From Streptomyces sp. HM190 (GTDB taxonomy: Bacteria > Actinomycetota > Actinomycetes > Streptomycetales > Streptomycetaceae), in NCBI RefSeq assembly GCF_009857135.1, contig NZ_CP047318.1, forward strand, positions 806,001 through 870,000: 64,000 nt of DNA. The letters run 5' to 3'. This document shows, piece after piece, positions 49,450 to 58,506 of this stretch (position 1 is its first letter; each line of letters starts with the position of its first letter). A program made the position numbers and the translations under genes. Under the pieces are notes generated by a model. It was not told where the DNA came from, searched no databases, and saw only the letters and a program-made list of their open reading frames with translations.

Positions 49450-52400
49450 TCAGGCGGGGCTCGGCTCGGCCGCGGCGCGGCTCCGGGACCGCACCAGCCG
49501 CTGCACCGTCCTCTCCAGGTCGGGCAGGGCCCGCTGGCCGGCGGCCGCGAGGGCGATCGCCGCGGCGACGCCCGCCCAGGCGAGCGGGCCGAGCGGGGTG
49601 CAGCCGAAGAAGTGGCTGGCGCCCGGGATCTGTACGAGGACGACGAGGGCGGCGGCGGAGCCGAGGGCCGTGGTGCGGACCAGCGGGCTGTGCCGGCGGT
49701 CGACGAGGGTCTGGGCCAGCTGGGTGCCGACCACCCCGCACAGGGCCATCGTCGTGGACCGGCGCGCGGTGCCCGGCGTGAAGCGGCCGGCCAGCCAGGC
49801 GAGGGTGGCACCCAGACAGGTGGTCAGGGCACGCTGGCGGATCTGACGCATGAGAGGCGCGCCGAGGAGGCCGGTGCCCAGCGGCTCCGTGCCCGGGGCG
49901 GCGCCCTCGGTGCCGCCGCCGTTCGCGGTGCCCGGCTCCTCCTTGGGGGTCACCGCCACCGCCATCGCCGGGAACAGGTCCGTGAACAGGTTCACCAGCA
50001 GCATCTGGCGGGTGGACAGCGGGGCACGTCCGGCGAGCAGCGTGCCGAGGATGCCGAAACCGACCTCGCCCGCGTTGCCACCGACGAGGATGGCGACGGC
50101 GTCGGTGACGCTGTGCCACAGGGAGCGGCCCTCGGCGACCACCTCGATCAGCACCGACAGGTCGTCGTCGGTCAGCACCAGGTCGGCCGCGTTCCGGGCG
50201 GCGGCGGAGCCGCGGGCCTGGATGCCCACACCGATGTCGGCGGCACGGATGGCCGCGGCGTCGTTGGCGCCGTCGCCGACCATCCCGACCACCCGGCCCG
50301 CGTCCCGCAGCGCCTCCACGACCTGGAGCTTCTGCTCCGGCGCGACCCGCGCCACGACACCGGTGTCCCGCAGCAGCCTCGCCCGTACGGACCGGTCGGC
50401 GCAGGCCAGTTCGTCGCCGGTGACGACGGTCGTGTCCTCGGGCCAACCGAGTTGGGCGGCGATCGCGCGGGCGGTCTGCGGGTGGTCGCCGGTGAGCATG
50501 ACCGGTCGTACGCCCGCCTCGCGCAGCCCGCGCACCAGCTCGGTGGACGTCTCGCGCGGTACGTCGGCCAGCGCGATCAGACCGGTGAACTCCAGGTCGT
50601 CCAGCGGCGCTTCGAGGGCGGCCGAAGGTTCCTCGCCCGCGCGCAGCGGGCGTTCGGCGACCGCGAGGACGCGCAGACCGTCGCGGGCGAGCGACTGCGC
50701 GGTTCCGGACGCGTGGCCGGGGAGCTCGGGACAGGCGGGCAGGACCGTCTCCGGGGCACCCTTGACCACCAGCACGGGGGTGCCGTCGCCGGTCGCGCCG
50801 ACGGCGGCGGCGTAGCCGCGGGCTGCCTCGAAGGGCCGGCCCTCGGTCTGCGCCCACCGCGGGTCGGGGCCGGCCGCGTCCAGCACCGCCTCGTCGGTGG
50901 CGTGCACCGGGCGGTTCGAGCCGCCGTTCAGGCGGGGGCAGGCGCGGGCGGCGACGCGCAGGGTGCGGGCCGCCCCGTCGGCGGTGGTGTCCTCGACGGT
51001 GCGGACCGTGCCGTCGGCCTCGCCGACGCGGACCAGGCGGAGGCGGTTCTCGGTGAGGGTGCCCGTCTTGTCGAAGCAGACGGTGTCCATGCGGCCCAGT
51101 GCCTCCAGGGTCCGCGGGGTGCGCACGAGGACACCGCGGCGGCTCAGCCGACGGGCCGCCGACAGCTGTGCCACCGTGGCGACCAGCGGCAGCCCTTCGG
51201 GGACGGCGGCCACGGCCACCGCGACACCGCCGCTCACCGCCTCCCGGATGGGGGTACCGCGCAGCAGCGACAGACCGGTCACGGCGGCGCCACCGGCCAG
51301 GGTCAACGGCAGTGCCTTGCGCGTGAGTTCATGGATCTTGGCCTGGACACCGGCGGACGGGGGCGTGCGCGCGGCCAGGGCGACGGCGCGCGCCGCCTCG
51401 GTGCGGTCGCCGGTTCCGACGACGACGGCCCTGGCCTGGCCCGCCACCACAGTGGTGCCCTCGAAGACCATGCAGCTCCGGTCCGCGACCGGCGCGCGGG
51501 GGGTCGGCGCCGTCTGCTTGTCCACCGGCAGGGACTCCCCGGTGAGCGCCGACTCGTCCACCTCCAGGCCGTCCTCCCACAGCAGCCGGGCGTCGGCGGG
51601 CACCACGTCGTCCGCCTCCAGTTCGATCACGTCGCCGGGGTCGAGCACGGCGGCGTCCACGGTCTCGGCCGCGGCCGACGCGTCGGCGGCGGGCGGGCTG
51701 GTCGGCTCCTCCGGGCCCAGCGGCGCGACACGGGCCTTCCGCTGCTGGTCGGCGAGCAGCCCGGACAGCGCCCGTTCGGCGCGCAGCCGTTGCAGACCGC
51801 CGACCAGGGCGTTCAGATCGAGCGCGCCGAAGACAAGGAGGGCGTCCACGACGGAGCCGAGGATCGCGGAGGCCGCCGAGCCGACCGCCAGCACGGGGGT
51901 GAGCGGATCGTCCAGCTCCCCCCGGACGGCCCGGGCCAGATCGACGGTCCAGCGCAGGGGGGCCGCGGCGGGCGTGTGGCCCACCGTCTCGGCCACCTCG
52001 TGCAGCCGGCCGGCGGCCTGCTCGGCCACGGTGGTGTCCTTCTCCTCCTCGTCGGCCGCGTGGTCGAGCCGGTCGAGGACGTCGTCCGGGGGGAGCGCGT
52101 GCCAGGCCGTCCGCGGCCGGGGGTGCGGAGCCCGGGCCAGGGCCACGCCGAGAGCACCGCGCACACCGCTGAGCAGGGCCGTCGCGGCGCCGACGTCGAC
52201 GGGGACGTGACGCAGCCCGGGCAGGCGGGCGCGACGGCGCGCCCCGTGGGTCTCGCCGACGGCCACGAGCAGTCCGGACAGGGCGGCGCCGGACCGGGCG
52301 AGGGTCTGCGACCTCCGGCTCACCGCACGGGCCGCGGGTACGGCCGTCAGCAGCCGCCACACGTCGGCGGGACCGTTGAGGGCGAGGACGTCCGCACCCC

Positions 52401-54063
52401 AGACGACGGCGGAGTCCCGGTCCGTGAGGGCGACGGCCACATCCCCGGCGAGCAGACCGTCCAGGAGGTCCGTGCCGCCCGGCGCGGGGGGCGCGGCCGG
52501 CCGGACGGCACCGTCCCGGTCCTGGTCGAGGGCGCCGCCGGCGCGTACGTCCGTGCCATCGTCCCCGGCAGGGGCGCCGTCGTCGGGGGCGAGGGTGGCG
52601 TCGTCCCGTACACGGGTGTCCTCGGCGCCCGTCCCGGGGGCGGAGGAGGGGAAGCGGGCGACCGTCAGGACGGTGGCGCCCTCGTCGCGCAGGCCCCGGA
52701 CCACCTCGCGCAACGGGCGGTCCCCGGTCACGACCTGGTCGGCGAGCCCCGTGAAGTCGCGCAGCGCCGGGTCGTCCACCATGACGACGGCGAGCCGGGC
52801 CCGGCGGGCCGCGTCGAGCACCGTCTCGGCCCAGGGGTCCGCGCCCGCGCCGGGGTCCCGCAGCGCGCTGGAGTGCAGCACGACCGTGTCGACGGTCTCC
52901 AGCCTCCGCAGCCGCTCGGGGTCGCGGACCAGGACGCCGCCCCGGGCGAGGGCCCCGCCGAGGACGTGGTGGAAGGCGGCGGGGCCGTAACGTGCGGCCT
53001 TGGGCGAACCCGAGAGGACGGCCTCGGCGGCCTCCTTGCCGTCGTGCTTGACGAGCAGGGTCGCCGCGGCGCCCAGCACACTCCCGGTCGAGGCGTGGGA
53101 GGCGTACTCCTGGGCGGGGGTGGAGCGCAGGGGCGGCCGTACGGCGGGGCGCGGGGGCGGGCCGACCCGCCGCGGGGTGCACACCTGGTCGTGGACGGTG
53201 TCGAAGGCGGTCGCACGGGCCAGGGTCTCTCCCAGCTGGCAGGCGCGCAGCGCCCCGTCGAGCAGCAGGGCGATCGGGGTCTGGCCCGCACCGTGGACGG
53301 CGGCGTTGGCCGTGGCCAGCAGCACGTCCATGCGGGACGGGCCGAGCCGGTCGCGCAAAAAGGCCCGGAAGCGGGGGTTCTCACGCAGCAGCGTCACCAC
53401 CGCCGTGACCAGGCGCGGTGAGCGCGGCAGCCGCAGGAACGAGCCGGCCAGGGCGACGCCGGCGCCGAGGGTGTCGGCGGCGAGGGCCGCCGCGGCGGCC
53501 CGAGTGGCGGCCGGGTCGCCGGGGTGGGCGTATCCCACGTCGCCCTCGTCGGCGTCCTCGTCGGCCGGCCGCAGCCCGTGCCGGGCGGCGAGGTCGACCG
53601 CCTCGTCCACCACCGTGTCACCGAGGGCATCCTCGGCGGCGGCCACCACCAGACGTGCCAGGCCCCGGTCCCAGTAGGCGAACGCCACGTCCGGCCGCTC
53701 GGCCAGTGCGGCCGCCACCTTGCGGGCCGCGTGTTCCGTGCCGCCCTCGCGGTGAACCCGTTCGGGTGTCTCGGGCCGTAGCGCGAGGTGGGCCCGCGCG
53801 CCGGAGCGCCAGGGGCGCGCGTCACGGGGCAGCGCGGTGCGGGCGACGCGCACCGCGCTGTCCGCGCTCCGGACTCCCGCCCGTGCCGTTCCGGCCACCG
53901 CTCCCGCGGCCAGGCCCACGGCGGGGCCGGCTCCCCGGGCGAGGAGCCGGGGCCCGGCCAGCGCGAGCCCGGTGGCGGCGGCCGTCGTAAGCGTCAGCAA
54001 CCCCGACCGCCCGCTGCTCCCCCGCTCCGCCTGTGCATCACCCCACCGGCCACCTCGTGCCAT
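49450..54063 (-). CDS. very large cation-translocating P-type ATPase (CtpI-like)
   Basis: A 1,537-residue P-type ATPase, about 1.7-2 times the usual length. The catalytic half is complete: LTGESLPVDK (about 843), the phosphorylation site VCFDKTGTLTENR (about 997), VMLTGDHPQTARAIAAQLG and VGDGANDAAAIRAADIGVGI (about 1263), with membrane segments before and after. The N-terminal ~700 residues contain HAD-like and P-loop-free segments (VVLHSSALRDPG, VVMVDDPALRDFTGLADQVVTGDRPL) resembling a degenerate second ATPase copy, as in mycobacterial CtpI. The transported ion is not known. It is convergent with the oxidoreductase gene. Confidence 0.9.
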   Translation of the reverse strand: MARGGRWGDAQAERGSSGRSGLLTLTTAAATGLALAGPRLLARGAGPAVGLAAGAVAGTARAGVRSADSAVRVARTALPRDARPWRSGARAHLALRPETPERVHREGGTEHAARKVAAALAERPDVAFAYWDRGLARLVVAAAEDALGDTVVDEAVDLAARHGLRPADEDADEGDVGYAHPGDPAATRAAAAALAADTLGAGVALAGSFLRLPRSPRLVTAVVTLLRENPRFRAFLRDRLGPSRMDVLLATANAAVHGAGQTPIALLLDGALRACQLGETLARATAFDTVHDQVCTPRRVGPPPRPAVRPPLRSTPAQEYASHASTGSVLGAAATLLVKHDGKEAAEAVLSGSPKAARYGPAAFHHVLGGALARGGVLVRDPERLRRLETVDTVVLHSSALRDPGAGADPWAETVLDAARRARLAVVMVDDPALRDFTGLADQVVTGDRPLREVVRGLRDEGATVLTVARFPSSAPGTGAEDTRVRDDATLAPDDGAPAGDDGTDVRAGGALDQDRDGAVRPAAPPAPGGTDLLDGLLAGDVAVALTDRDSAVVWGADVLALNGPADVWRLLTAVPAARAVSRRSQTLARSGAALSGLLVAVGETHGARRRARLPGLRHVPVDVGAATALLSGVRGALGVALARAPHPRPRTAWHALPPDDVLDRLDHAADEEEKDTTVAEQAAGRLHEVAETVGHTPAAAPLRWTVDLARAVRGELDDPLTPVLAVGSAASAILGSVVDALLVFGALDLNALVGGLQRLRAERALSGLLADQQRKARVAPLGPEEPTSPPAADASAAAETVDAAVLDPGDVIELEADDVVPADARLLWEDGLEVDESALTGESLPVDKQTAPTPRAPVADRSCMVFEGTTVVAGQARAVVVGTGDRTEAARAVALAARTPPSAGVQAKIHELTRKALPLTLAGGAAVTGLSLLRGTPIREAVSGGVAVAVAAVPEGLPLVATVAQLSAARRLSRRGVLVRTPRTLEALGRMDTVCFDKTGTLTENRLRLVRVGEADGTVRTVEDTTADGAARTLRVAARACPRLNGGSNRPVHATDEAVLDAAGPDPRWAQTEGRPFEAARGYAAAVGATGDGTPVLVVKGAPETVLPACPELPGHASGTAQSLARDGLRVLAVAERPLRAGEEPSAALEAPLDDLEFTGLIALADVPRETSTELVRGLREAGVRPVMLTGDHPQTARAIAAQLGWPEDTTVVTGDELACADRSVRARLLRDTGVVARVAPEQKLQVVEALRDAGRVVGMVGDGANDAAAIRAADIGVGIQARGSAAARNAADLVLTDDDLSVLIEVVAEGRSLWHSVTDAVAILVGGNAGEVGFGILGTLLAGRAPLSTRQMLLVNLFTDLFPAMAVAVTPKEEPGTANGGGTEGAAPGTEPLGTGLLGAPLMRQIRQRALTTCLGATLAWLAGRFTPGTARRSTTMALCGVVGTQLAQTLVDRRHSPLVRTTALGSAAALVVLVQIPGASHFFGCTPLGPLAWAGVAAAIALAAAGQRALPDLERTVQRLVRSRSRAAAEPSPA

Positions 54064-54213
54064 GGCTTTCCCTCACCTCACGCGTGATGCGCTTCCGGGG
54101 AAGCCGGGTTCCCGCGAATCGGCCCGTCACCCATGCGTCTGCGACAGAAGGGACGGATGGGACGGATGGGGCGCAGTACGGGGTACGGGGCGGACGGACG
54201 ACCGCGGAGGGGG

Positions 54214-54240
54214 CCGGTCACGGCGTGCGGCCGTGACCGG
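54214..54240 (-). terminator. terminator hairpin downstream of the SGNH hydrolase gene
   Basis: CCGGTCACGGC (54214-54224) and GCCGTGACCGG (54230-54240) form a perfect 11-bp stem with a five-base loop, about 75 bases after the SGNH stop codon in its direction of transcription. The following 60 bases hold imperfect repeats of GGGGCCGTCGGGGT. Confidence 0.75.
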
Positions 54241-54313
54241 GGTGACCGGGGCCGTCAGGAGTTGCCGGGGCCGTCGGGGTGACCGGGGCCGTCGGGGTCG
54301 CGTGCGGTGTGCC

Positions 54314-55660
54314 TCACCTCCGCTGGAGCAGCCGGGCCGGGACCGTATCGGCGAGGACGCGGTAGCCCGCCGGGTTGAGGTGGAGCCAGTCGCCGTCGTG
54401 GAGGTCCGGCCGGAGCCGGCCGGGGTTGTGCGGGTCGCGGACGGCTCGGTCGAAGTCGAGGACGGCGTCGAAGCGGCCGCTGCCGCGGATCCAGGTGTTG
54501 ACGGCCTGCCGTGCGTCCTCGCGGTGCCCGTCCGGGTCGTCGTACAGCGTGTTGCCGTCGAACGGGAGCAGGGTCGCGCCGTACACGCGGATGCCCCGGG
54601 CGTGGGCGCGGACGATGATCTGGTCGTAGGCGGCGATCAGGTCGGCCGTGACGCGTCGCTGGGCGGCGGGGGTGGCCTCGGCGGTTCCGATGTCGTTGAC
54701 GCCCTCGAAGACGATCAGCTGTTCGACGGCGCTGTGGGCCAGGACGTCGCGGTCCAGTCGGGCGAGGGCGTTGGGGCCGAGGCCGTCGTTGAGGACGCGG
54801 TTGCCGCCGGCGGCCTGGTTCACCACGGCGATGCCCCGCGTGGCGGGCCTCTGCTGCAGGCGGTCGAAGAGCTGGTCGGGCCAGCGGTCGTTGCCGTTGG
54901 TGGTGGAGCCCCGGCCGTCGGTGAGGGAGTCACCGAGGACGGCGACGGCGGTGGTGGCGGGCCGGGAGAGGACCTCCACGTCGCTGAGCAGGTACCAGTG
55001 GTTGGTGGGGGTGGCGCCGGGGAGGTCCTCGTCCCGGGTGCGGTCGCCGTGCTGGAGGTAGGAGGTGGTGCGGGAGCCGGGGTGCGAGGTGAGGGCGAGG
55101 GATGCCTGCCCCTCGGCCAGATACGTGGTCACGGTGAGGTTGGAGCCGGGCCGCACCGTGAAGTCCAGCGGGTCGGAGACCACCTGCGCGCCGATCGGCA
55201 CGGTCGTGGCGTCGCGTCCGCCGAACGTCACCGTCCGGGTGGTGCCGGGCTCGACGGCGTCGACCCCGGCCTGCCCGCCCTCTGGCAGGGCGACGGTGAC
55301 CGCCGTCAGCGGCAGCGCGGTGCCGCCGAAGGCGTTGGAGAACCGCAGCCGGACGCGGTCGCCGCCGGTGGTGACGCGCACCGTCTGCCGCAGGGTGCTG
55401 TCGACGAGCACGGCCCGGTCGCCGGTGAAGGGCACCGGCGGCATGTTGTACGTCTCGGTGAGCTGCGGCATCGCCGACCAGGTGTTGACCCAGTGCCGGG
55501 CGGCCGTGGCCGTGTCACCGGTTCCGGCGCCGGCGGTGCCCTGCGGGCTCCTGACGAGCGCCACCACGGCGGAGGACGTCACGACGAGGGCCAGCGCGAG
55601 GACGCAGGCGGCGACGAGGTGGGCGAGCGACACGCGACTCGACGGCTTGGACGGCTGCAC
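54314..55660 (-). CDS. secreted SGNH/GDSL-family hydrolase
   Basis: A 448-residue exported esterase. The N-terminal signal or anchor helix is HLVAACVLALALVVTSSAVVAL. A beta-rich N-terminal domain (about residues 45-215) precedes the SGNH domain with block I AVLGDSLTDGRGS, block II AAGGNRVLNDG, block III FEGVNDIG and block V DGDWLHLNPAGY. It resembles secreted acetyl-xylan or rhamnogalacturonan acetylesterases. The start is the GTG at 55660, with GGAGAAAGG upstream. It lies next to the esterase/pectate lyase genes. Confidence 0.9.
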   Translation of the reverse strand: MQPSKPSSRVSLAHLVAACVLALALVVTSSAVVALVRSPQGTAGAGTGDTATAARHWVNTWSAMPQLTETYNMPPVPFTGDRAVLVDSTLRQTVRVTTGGDRVRLRFSNAFGGTALPLTAVTVALPEGGQAGVDAVEPGTTRTVTFGGRDATTVPIGAQVVSDPLDFTVRPGSNLTVTTYLAEGQASLALTSHPGSRTTSYLQHGDRTRDEDLPGATPTNHWYLLSDVEVLSRPATTAVAVLGDSLTDGRGSTTNGNDRWPDQLFDRLQQRPATRGIAVVNQAAGGNRVLNDGLGPNALARLDRDVLAHSAVEQLIVFEGVNDIGTAEATPAAQRRVTADLIAAYDQIIVRAHARGIRVYGATLLPFDGNTLYDDPDGHREDARQAVNTWIRGSGRFDAVLDFDRAVRDPHNPGRLRPDLHDGDWLHLNPAGYRVLADTVPARLLQRR

Positions 55661-56156
55661 GGGCGATGCCTTTCTCCGGGAACGGGGCTTGGCTGAGCGG
55701 CGCCTGGCGTGGAGGGGGCCGGCTGGGAGCGCCTGGCGTGAGGGGCGACGCCGAGGCGCGCAACGGTGCACGGTGCGCCGGGCGCGCGCCCGGTCGGCAC
55801 GCCCCCGGTGGTGGGCACCCACTCGTGCCCCGGCGGGGCGGGCCGGCGGGACAGACGCGGCCCGCCCCGCGGAGGGTCCGGGCGGTGGGTGTCACGGCGT
55901 TTCCGGACCGGCCGGCCCGACGGCCAGTGCCGGCATCCGGCATCCGGCATCCGGCATCCGGCATCCGGCATCCGGCATCCGGCATCCGGCGCGATCGTGG
56001 GGTCGGCGTCGGCGTCGGCACCGCGCGCGATCGGGAGGTCGCGGGTGACGTCGGTCGCGGTCACGGCGCCGCTCGCCGGGCCGTACGTGGCGCACCGGCC
56101 GGTGACGGGCCACCGGTCTGCCCTCCCCTCGGCGTCGGCCGAGGGGAGGGACACAC
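55661..56156. other. 496-base gap between SGNH hydrolase and esterase genes
   Basis: Both neighbours are on the minus strand, so this region should hold the SGNH promoter. It contains the 7-base tandem repeat described separately and a duplicated GCGCCTGGCGTG (about 55704 and 55728). No gene with a plausible start was seen: open frames crossing it read through the repeat as MPDAGCR-type shadows. Confidence 0.6.
55932..55987. repeat. eight tandem copies of GGCATCC
   Basis: The 7-base unit GGCATCC is repeated eight times without error, 56 bases in all, in the intergenic region about 270 bases upstream of the SGNH hydrolase start and 55 bases downstream of... the esterase stop side is 170 bases away. 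Because seven is not a multiple of three and the array is perfect, copy number is likely to change by slippage between isolates. Confidence 0.95.
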
Positions 56157-57122
56157 TCACTGGCCGGTGATGCCGAAGAAGGTCAGCACGCGCTGGCCCA
56201 TGCCCCAGGCGTACACGTTGTGGCCGACGCCCTGCATGCTGATGGCCTCGACGGGGGCCCGGTCACCGGTGCCGCCGTAGCGGGTGCGGGTCCAGCCGTT
56301 CTGGGGCGAGTCGGTGGAGCTCGGTGTCTGGCCGACGCCGCGCACGTTGGTCCACTGTTTGATCTCCTCCCCGAAGTTCGGGTACCGCAGCACGTCGTCC
56401 TGGGTGCCGTGCCACAGCTGCATCCGCGGCCGGGGGCCGTTGTAGCCGGGATAGGCGCCGCGAACCAGGTCGCCCCACGCCTGCGGGGTGCGGATGATCC
56501 TTCCGCCCGCGCACTCGCTGTTCCACTCGGAGCCGTTGGTGGTGGCGAAGCACGCGAACGGGACGCCCGCGAAGGCGGCGCCCGCGGCGAACACGTCGGG
56601 GTAGTCGCCGAGCAGGACGTTGGTCATCATCGCGCCGGAGGAGATGCCGGTGGCGAAGATCCTGCTGGTGTCGGCGTTGTAGGTGCGGACCGTCCAGTCG
56701 ACCATCGACTTGATGCCCACGGGGTCGCTGCCGCCGCCCCGGCGCAGCGCCTGCGGCGAGGCCACGTCGAAGCACTTGCTGCTGCGGGTGACGGACGGGT
56801 ACACCACGATGAAGCCGTAGCGGTCGGCGAGCGAGGCGTACTCGGTGCCGCTGTACATGGCGGGCCCGGAGCCGGTGCAGTAGTGCACGGCCACGACGAC
56901 CGCCGGTTTCCTGGCGACGTTGTTCGGCACGTACAGGTACATCTGCAGGTTGCTCGGGTTCTGCCCGAAGTTGGTGATCTGGGTGAGCGCCGCGCGCGGC
57001 GCGGCCGAGGCAGCCGGCGCGGTGAGCAGCGTGGCCGCGAGTAACGGCACCAGGGCGGCGAGCAGCGCGACGAGGACTTTGCGGAGCGGTCGGCGTGCGG
57101 TGCGGTGGGGGGGTCGGGGCAC
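56157..57122 (-). CDS. secreted PHB-depolymerase/CE1-type esterase
   Basis: A 321-residue exported alpha/beta hydrolase. The signal peptide is about residues 1-40 (VLVALLAALVPLLAATLLTAPAASAAP). The fold matches the PHB depolymerase/acetylxylan-feruloyl esterase family: LYVPNNVARKPAVVVAVHYCTGSG (oxyanion region), FATGISSGAMMTNVLLGDYPDVFAAGAAFAGVP (nucleophile Ser), WHGTQDDVLRYPN (acid) and MQGVGHNVYAWG (His). A carbohydrate-binding module is absent. The neighbouring pectate lyases suggest action on plant cell wall acetyl or feruloyl esters. GTG start. Confidence 0.88.
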   Translation of the reverse strand: MPRPPHRTARRPLRKVLVALLAALVPLLAATLLTAPAASAAPRAALTQITNFGQNPSNLQMYLYVPNNVARKPAVVVAVHYCTGSGPAMYSGTEYASLADRYGFIVVYPSVTRSSKCFDVASPQALRRGGGSDPVGIKSMVDWTVRTYNADTSRIFATGISSGAMMTNVLLGDYPDVFAAGAAFAGVPFACFATTNGSEWNSECAGGRIIRTPQAWGDLVRGAYPGYNGPRPRMQLWHGTQDDVLRYPNFGEEIKQWTNVRGVGQTPSSTDSPQNGWTRTRYGGTGDRAPVEAISMQGVGHNVYAWGMGQRVLTFFGITGQ

Positions 57123-57190
57123 GTCGTTGTCCCTTCAGCGGGCCGGGAGGGAAGCGTCCGCCGAGCATCGTGACATGCACATGGCCGCCC

Positions 57191-57204
57191 TGGAAGCGCT
57201 CCCA
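57191..57204 (-). promoter_or_regulatory. CebR-like operator upstream of the esterase gene
   Basis: TGGAAGCGCTCCCA differs at one base from the established CebR box TGGGAGCGCTCCCA, the operator of the cellulose-utilisation repressor of streptomycetes (LacI family). It lies 69 bases before the esterase start. A CebR-like or related LacI protein could repress the esterase. Confidence 0.55.
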
Positions 57205-57312
57205 CACGTCGAAAGAATTCGCTCCCACCGCACCACCGGGAGCCCTCGCGCCGAACCGCCGACCGGGGAGCCCGCTCCACCTGGGGCGCTCCATGGTCTT
57301 TTGCGCGAGGCG

Positions 57313-57341
57313 TTGACTAGAAAGCGCTTGCCCTCTACGTT
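57313..57341 (+). promoter_or_regulatory. pectate lyase promoter with LacI-type palindrome in the spacer
   Basis: TTGACT (57313-57318) and TACGTT (57336-57341) are separated by 17 bases. The spacer contains GAAAGCGCTTG with the perfect palindrome AAGCGCTT (57322-57329). Position between -35 and -10 is typical of a repressor site. The transcript would have a leader of about 190 bases before the PL1 start. Confidence 0.6.
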
Positions 57342-57538
57342 CCGTTCAGCAGTGTGAACCAGACGCCATCGCCCGCCTGACGCGGACGACGACGCCTGCA
57401 CGGCGTCTGCCTGCAAAAACGCACCACACAGGGAGTCGAGCCCCCCATCCCGACTCCTCGACCCGCCCCCGGAAGTCAATACCGCGCACAAGGTTCACTT
57501 ACATGAACAGCCTGTTCTAGCTGAAGGGACGCACCCCC

Positions 57539-58468
57539 ATGCGTACCGTCCCCCCACGTACTCACGCGCGGCGAACATCCCTGATGGCCGCGAGGGCCGC
57601 GGAGACGTCGCCGATCGGCTACGGCGCCGGCACCACCGGCGGTGGCGGCGCGTCCCCGGTCACCGCCCCGACCCCGGCCGCCTTCAAGAGCGCCGTGGCC
57701 GGTGACGCGGCGAAGGTCGTCCGCGCCAGCGGTCTGACATCGCTCAGCGGACAGGTCGACAGCGGCTCCCGCACGACGGTACCGGGCGTGGGGTCGTCCT
57801 CCGGGTTCACCGGCAGCGGCCTGCGCGTCAAGGAGAAGACCAACGCGGTCATCCGCAACCTGAACATCACCAAGCCGGTCGCCCCCGCCGACGGGATCAC
57901 CGTGCAGGAGTCGACGAAGGTGCGGATCGACCACAACTCGTTCTCCGCCGACCGCGATCACGACAAGGACCACTACGACGGCCTGCTGGACATCAACCAC
58001 GGGTCGGACAACGTGACGGTGTCCTGGAACACCTTCAAGGACCACTTCAAGGGCTCACTCGTCGGCCACAGCGACGACAACGCCTCCGAGGACACCGGCC
58101 ACTTGAAGGTGTCGTACCACCACAACCGCTTCAGCAACGTCTATTCGCGCATCCCCAGCCTGCGCTTCGGCACGAGCCACTTGTACAACAACTACGTGGA
58201 CGGCGCCGAGACCGCCTGCCACTCGCGCATGGGCGCCCAGATGCTCGTGGAGAACAACGTCTTCCGCAACACGAAGGTCGCTGTCACCACGAACCGCAGC
58301 AGTGGCGTGGACGGCTACGCCAACCTGCGCGGCAACGACCTCGGTGGGGCCGCCACCGAGATCTCCCGGACGGGGACGTTCACCTCCCCGCCGTACGGCT
58401 ACACCGCGGAACCCGCCTCCTCCGTCGTCGCCTCGGTGACGTCGGGCGCGGGTGCCGGAAAGCTCTGA
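57539..58468 (+). CDS. pectate lyase, polysaccharide lyase family 1, with lost signal-peptide core
   Basis: A 309-residue PL1 pectate lyase cleaving polygalacturonate by beta-elimination. Family motifs are intact: PADGITVQESTKVRIDHNSFS, DGLLDINHGSDNVTVSWNTFKDHFKGSLVGH (calcium Asp residues) and YSRIPSLRFGTSHLYNNYVDG (catalytic Arg). The N terminus (RTHARRTSLMAARAAETSPIGYG) has the basic n-region and a cleavage-like ARAAE, but the 12-20 residue hydrophobic core expected between them is missing, so secretion is doubtful. It lies 38 bases before a PL3 lyase gene and shares its transcript. Confidence 0.9.
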   Translation: MRTVPPRTHARRTSLMAARAAETSPIGYGAGTTGGGGASPVTAPTPAAFKSAVAGDAAKVVRASGLTSLSGQVDSGSRTTVPGVGSSSGFTGSGLRVKEKTNAVIRNLNITKPVAPADGITVQESTKVRIDHNSFSADRDHDKDHYDGLLDINHGSDNVTVSWNTFKDHFKGSLVGHSDDNASEDTGHLKVSYHHNRFSNVYSRIPSLRFGTSHLYNNYVDGAETACHSRMGAQMLVENNVFRNTKVAVTTNRSSGVDGYANLRGNDLGGAATEISRTGTFTSPPYGYTAEPASSVVASVTSGAGAGKL

Positions 58469-58506
58469 CAACCCCCCAACCGCTCGGAGACAGAAGGAAT
58501 CGGGAC

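Larger units (their letters stand above)
57123..57538. other. 416-base divergent regulatory region of the cell-wall-degradation genes
   Basis: Between the esterase (minus) and PL1 lyase (plus). It holds a CebR-like box near the esterase, and a promoter with an AAGCGCTT palindrome further right (both listed separately). The remaining ~190 bases before the lyase start contain no recognised element apart from a purine-rich region and the lyase ribosome-binding region GAAGGGA. Confidence 0.6.

Noticed and set aside
49009..53421. A 1,470-codon plus-strand open frame opposite the P-type ATPase
   Set aside because: It is low-complexity and lacks any motif or start context, while the minus strand carries every P-type ATPase signature. 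It is a GC-driven shadow.
55932..55987. GGCATCC array as a CRISPR array
   Set aside because: The units are contiguous heptamers with no spacers, and no cas genes are present in the window.
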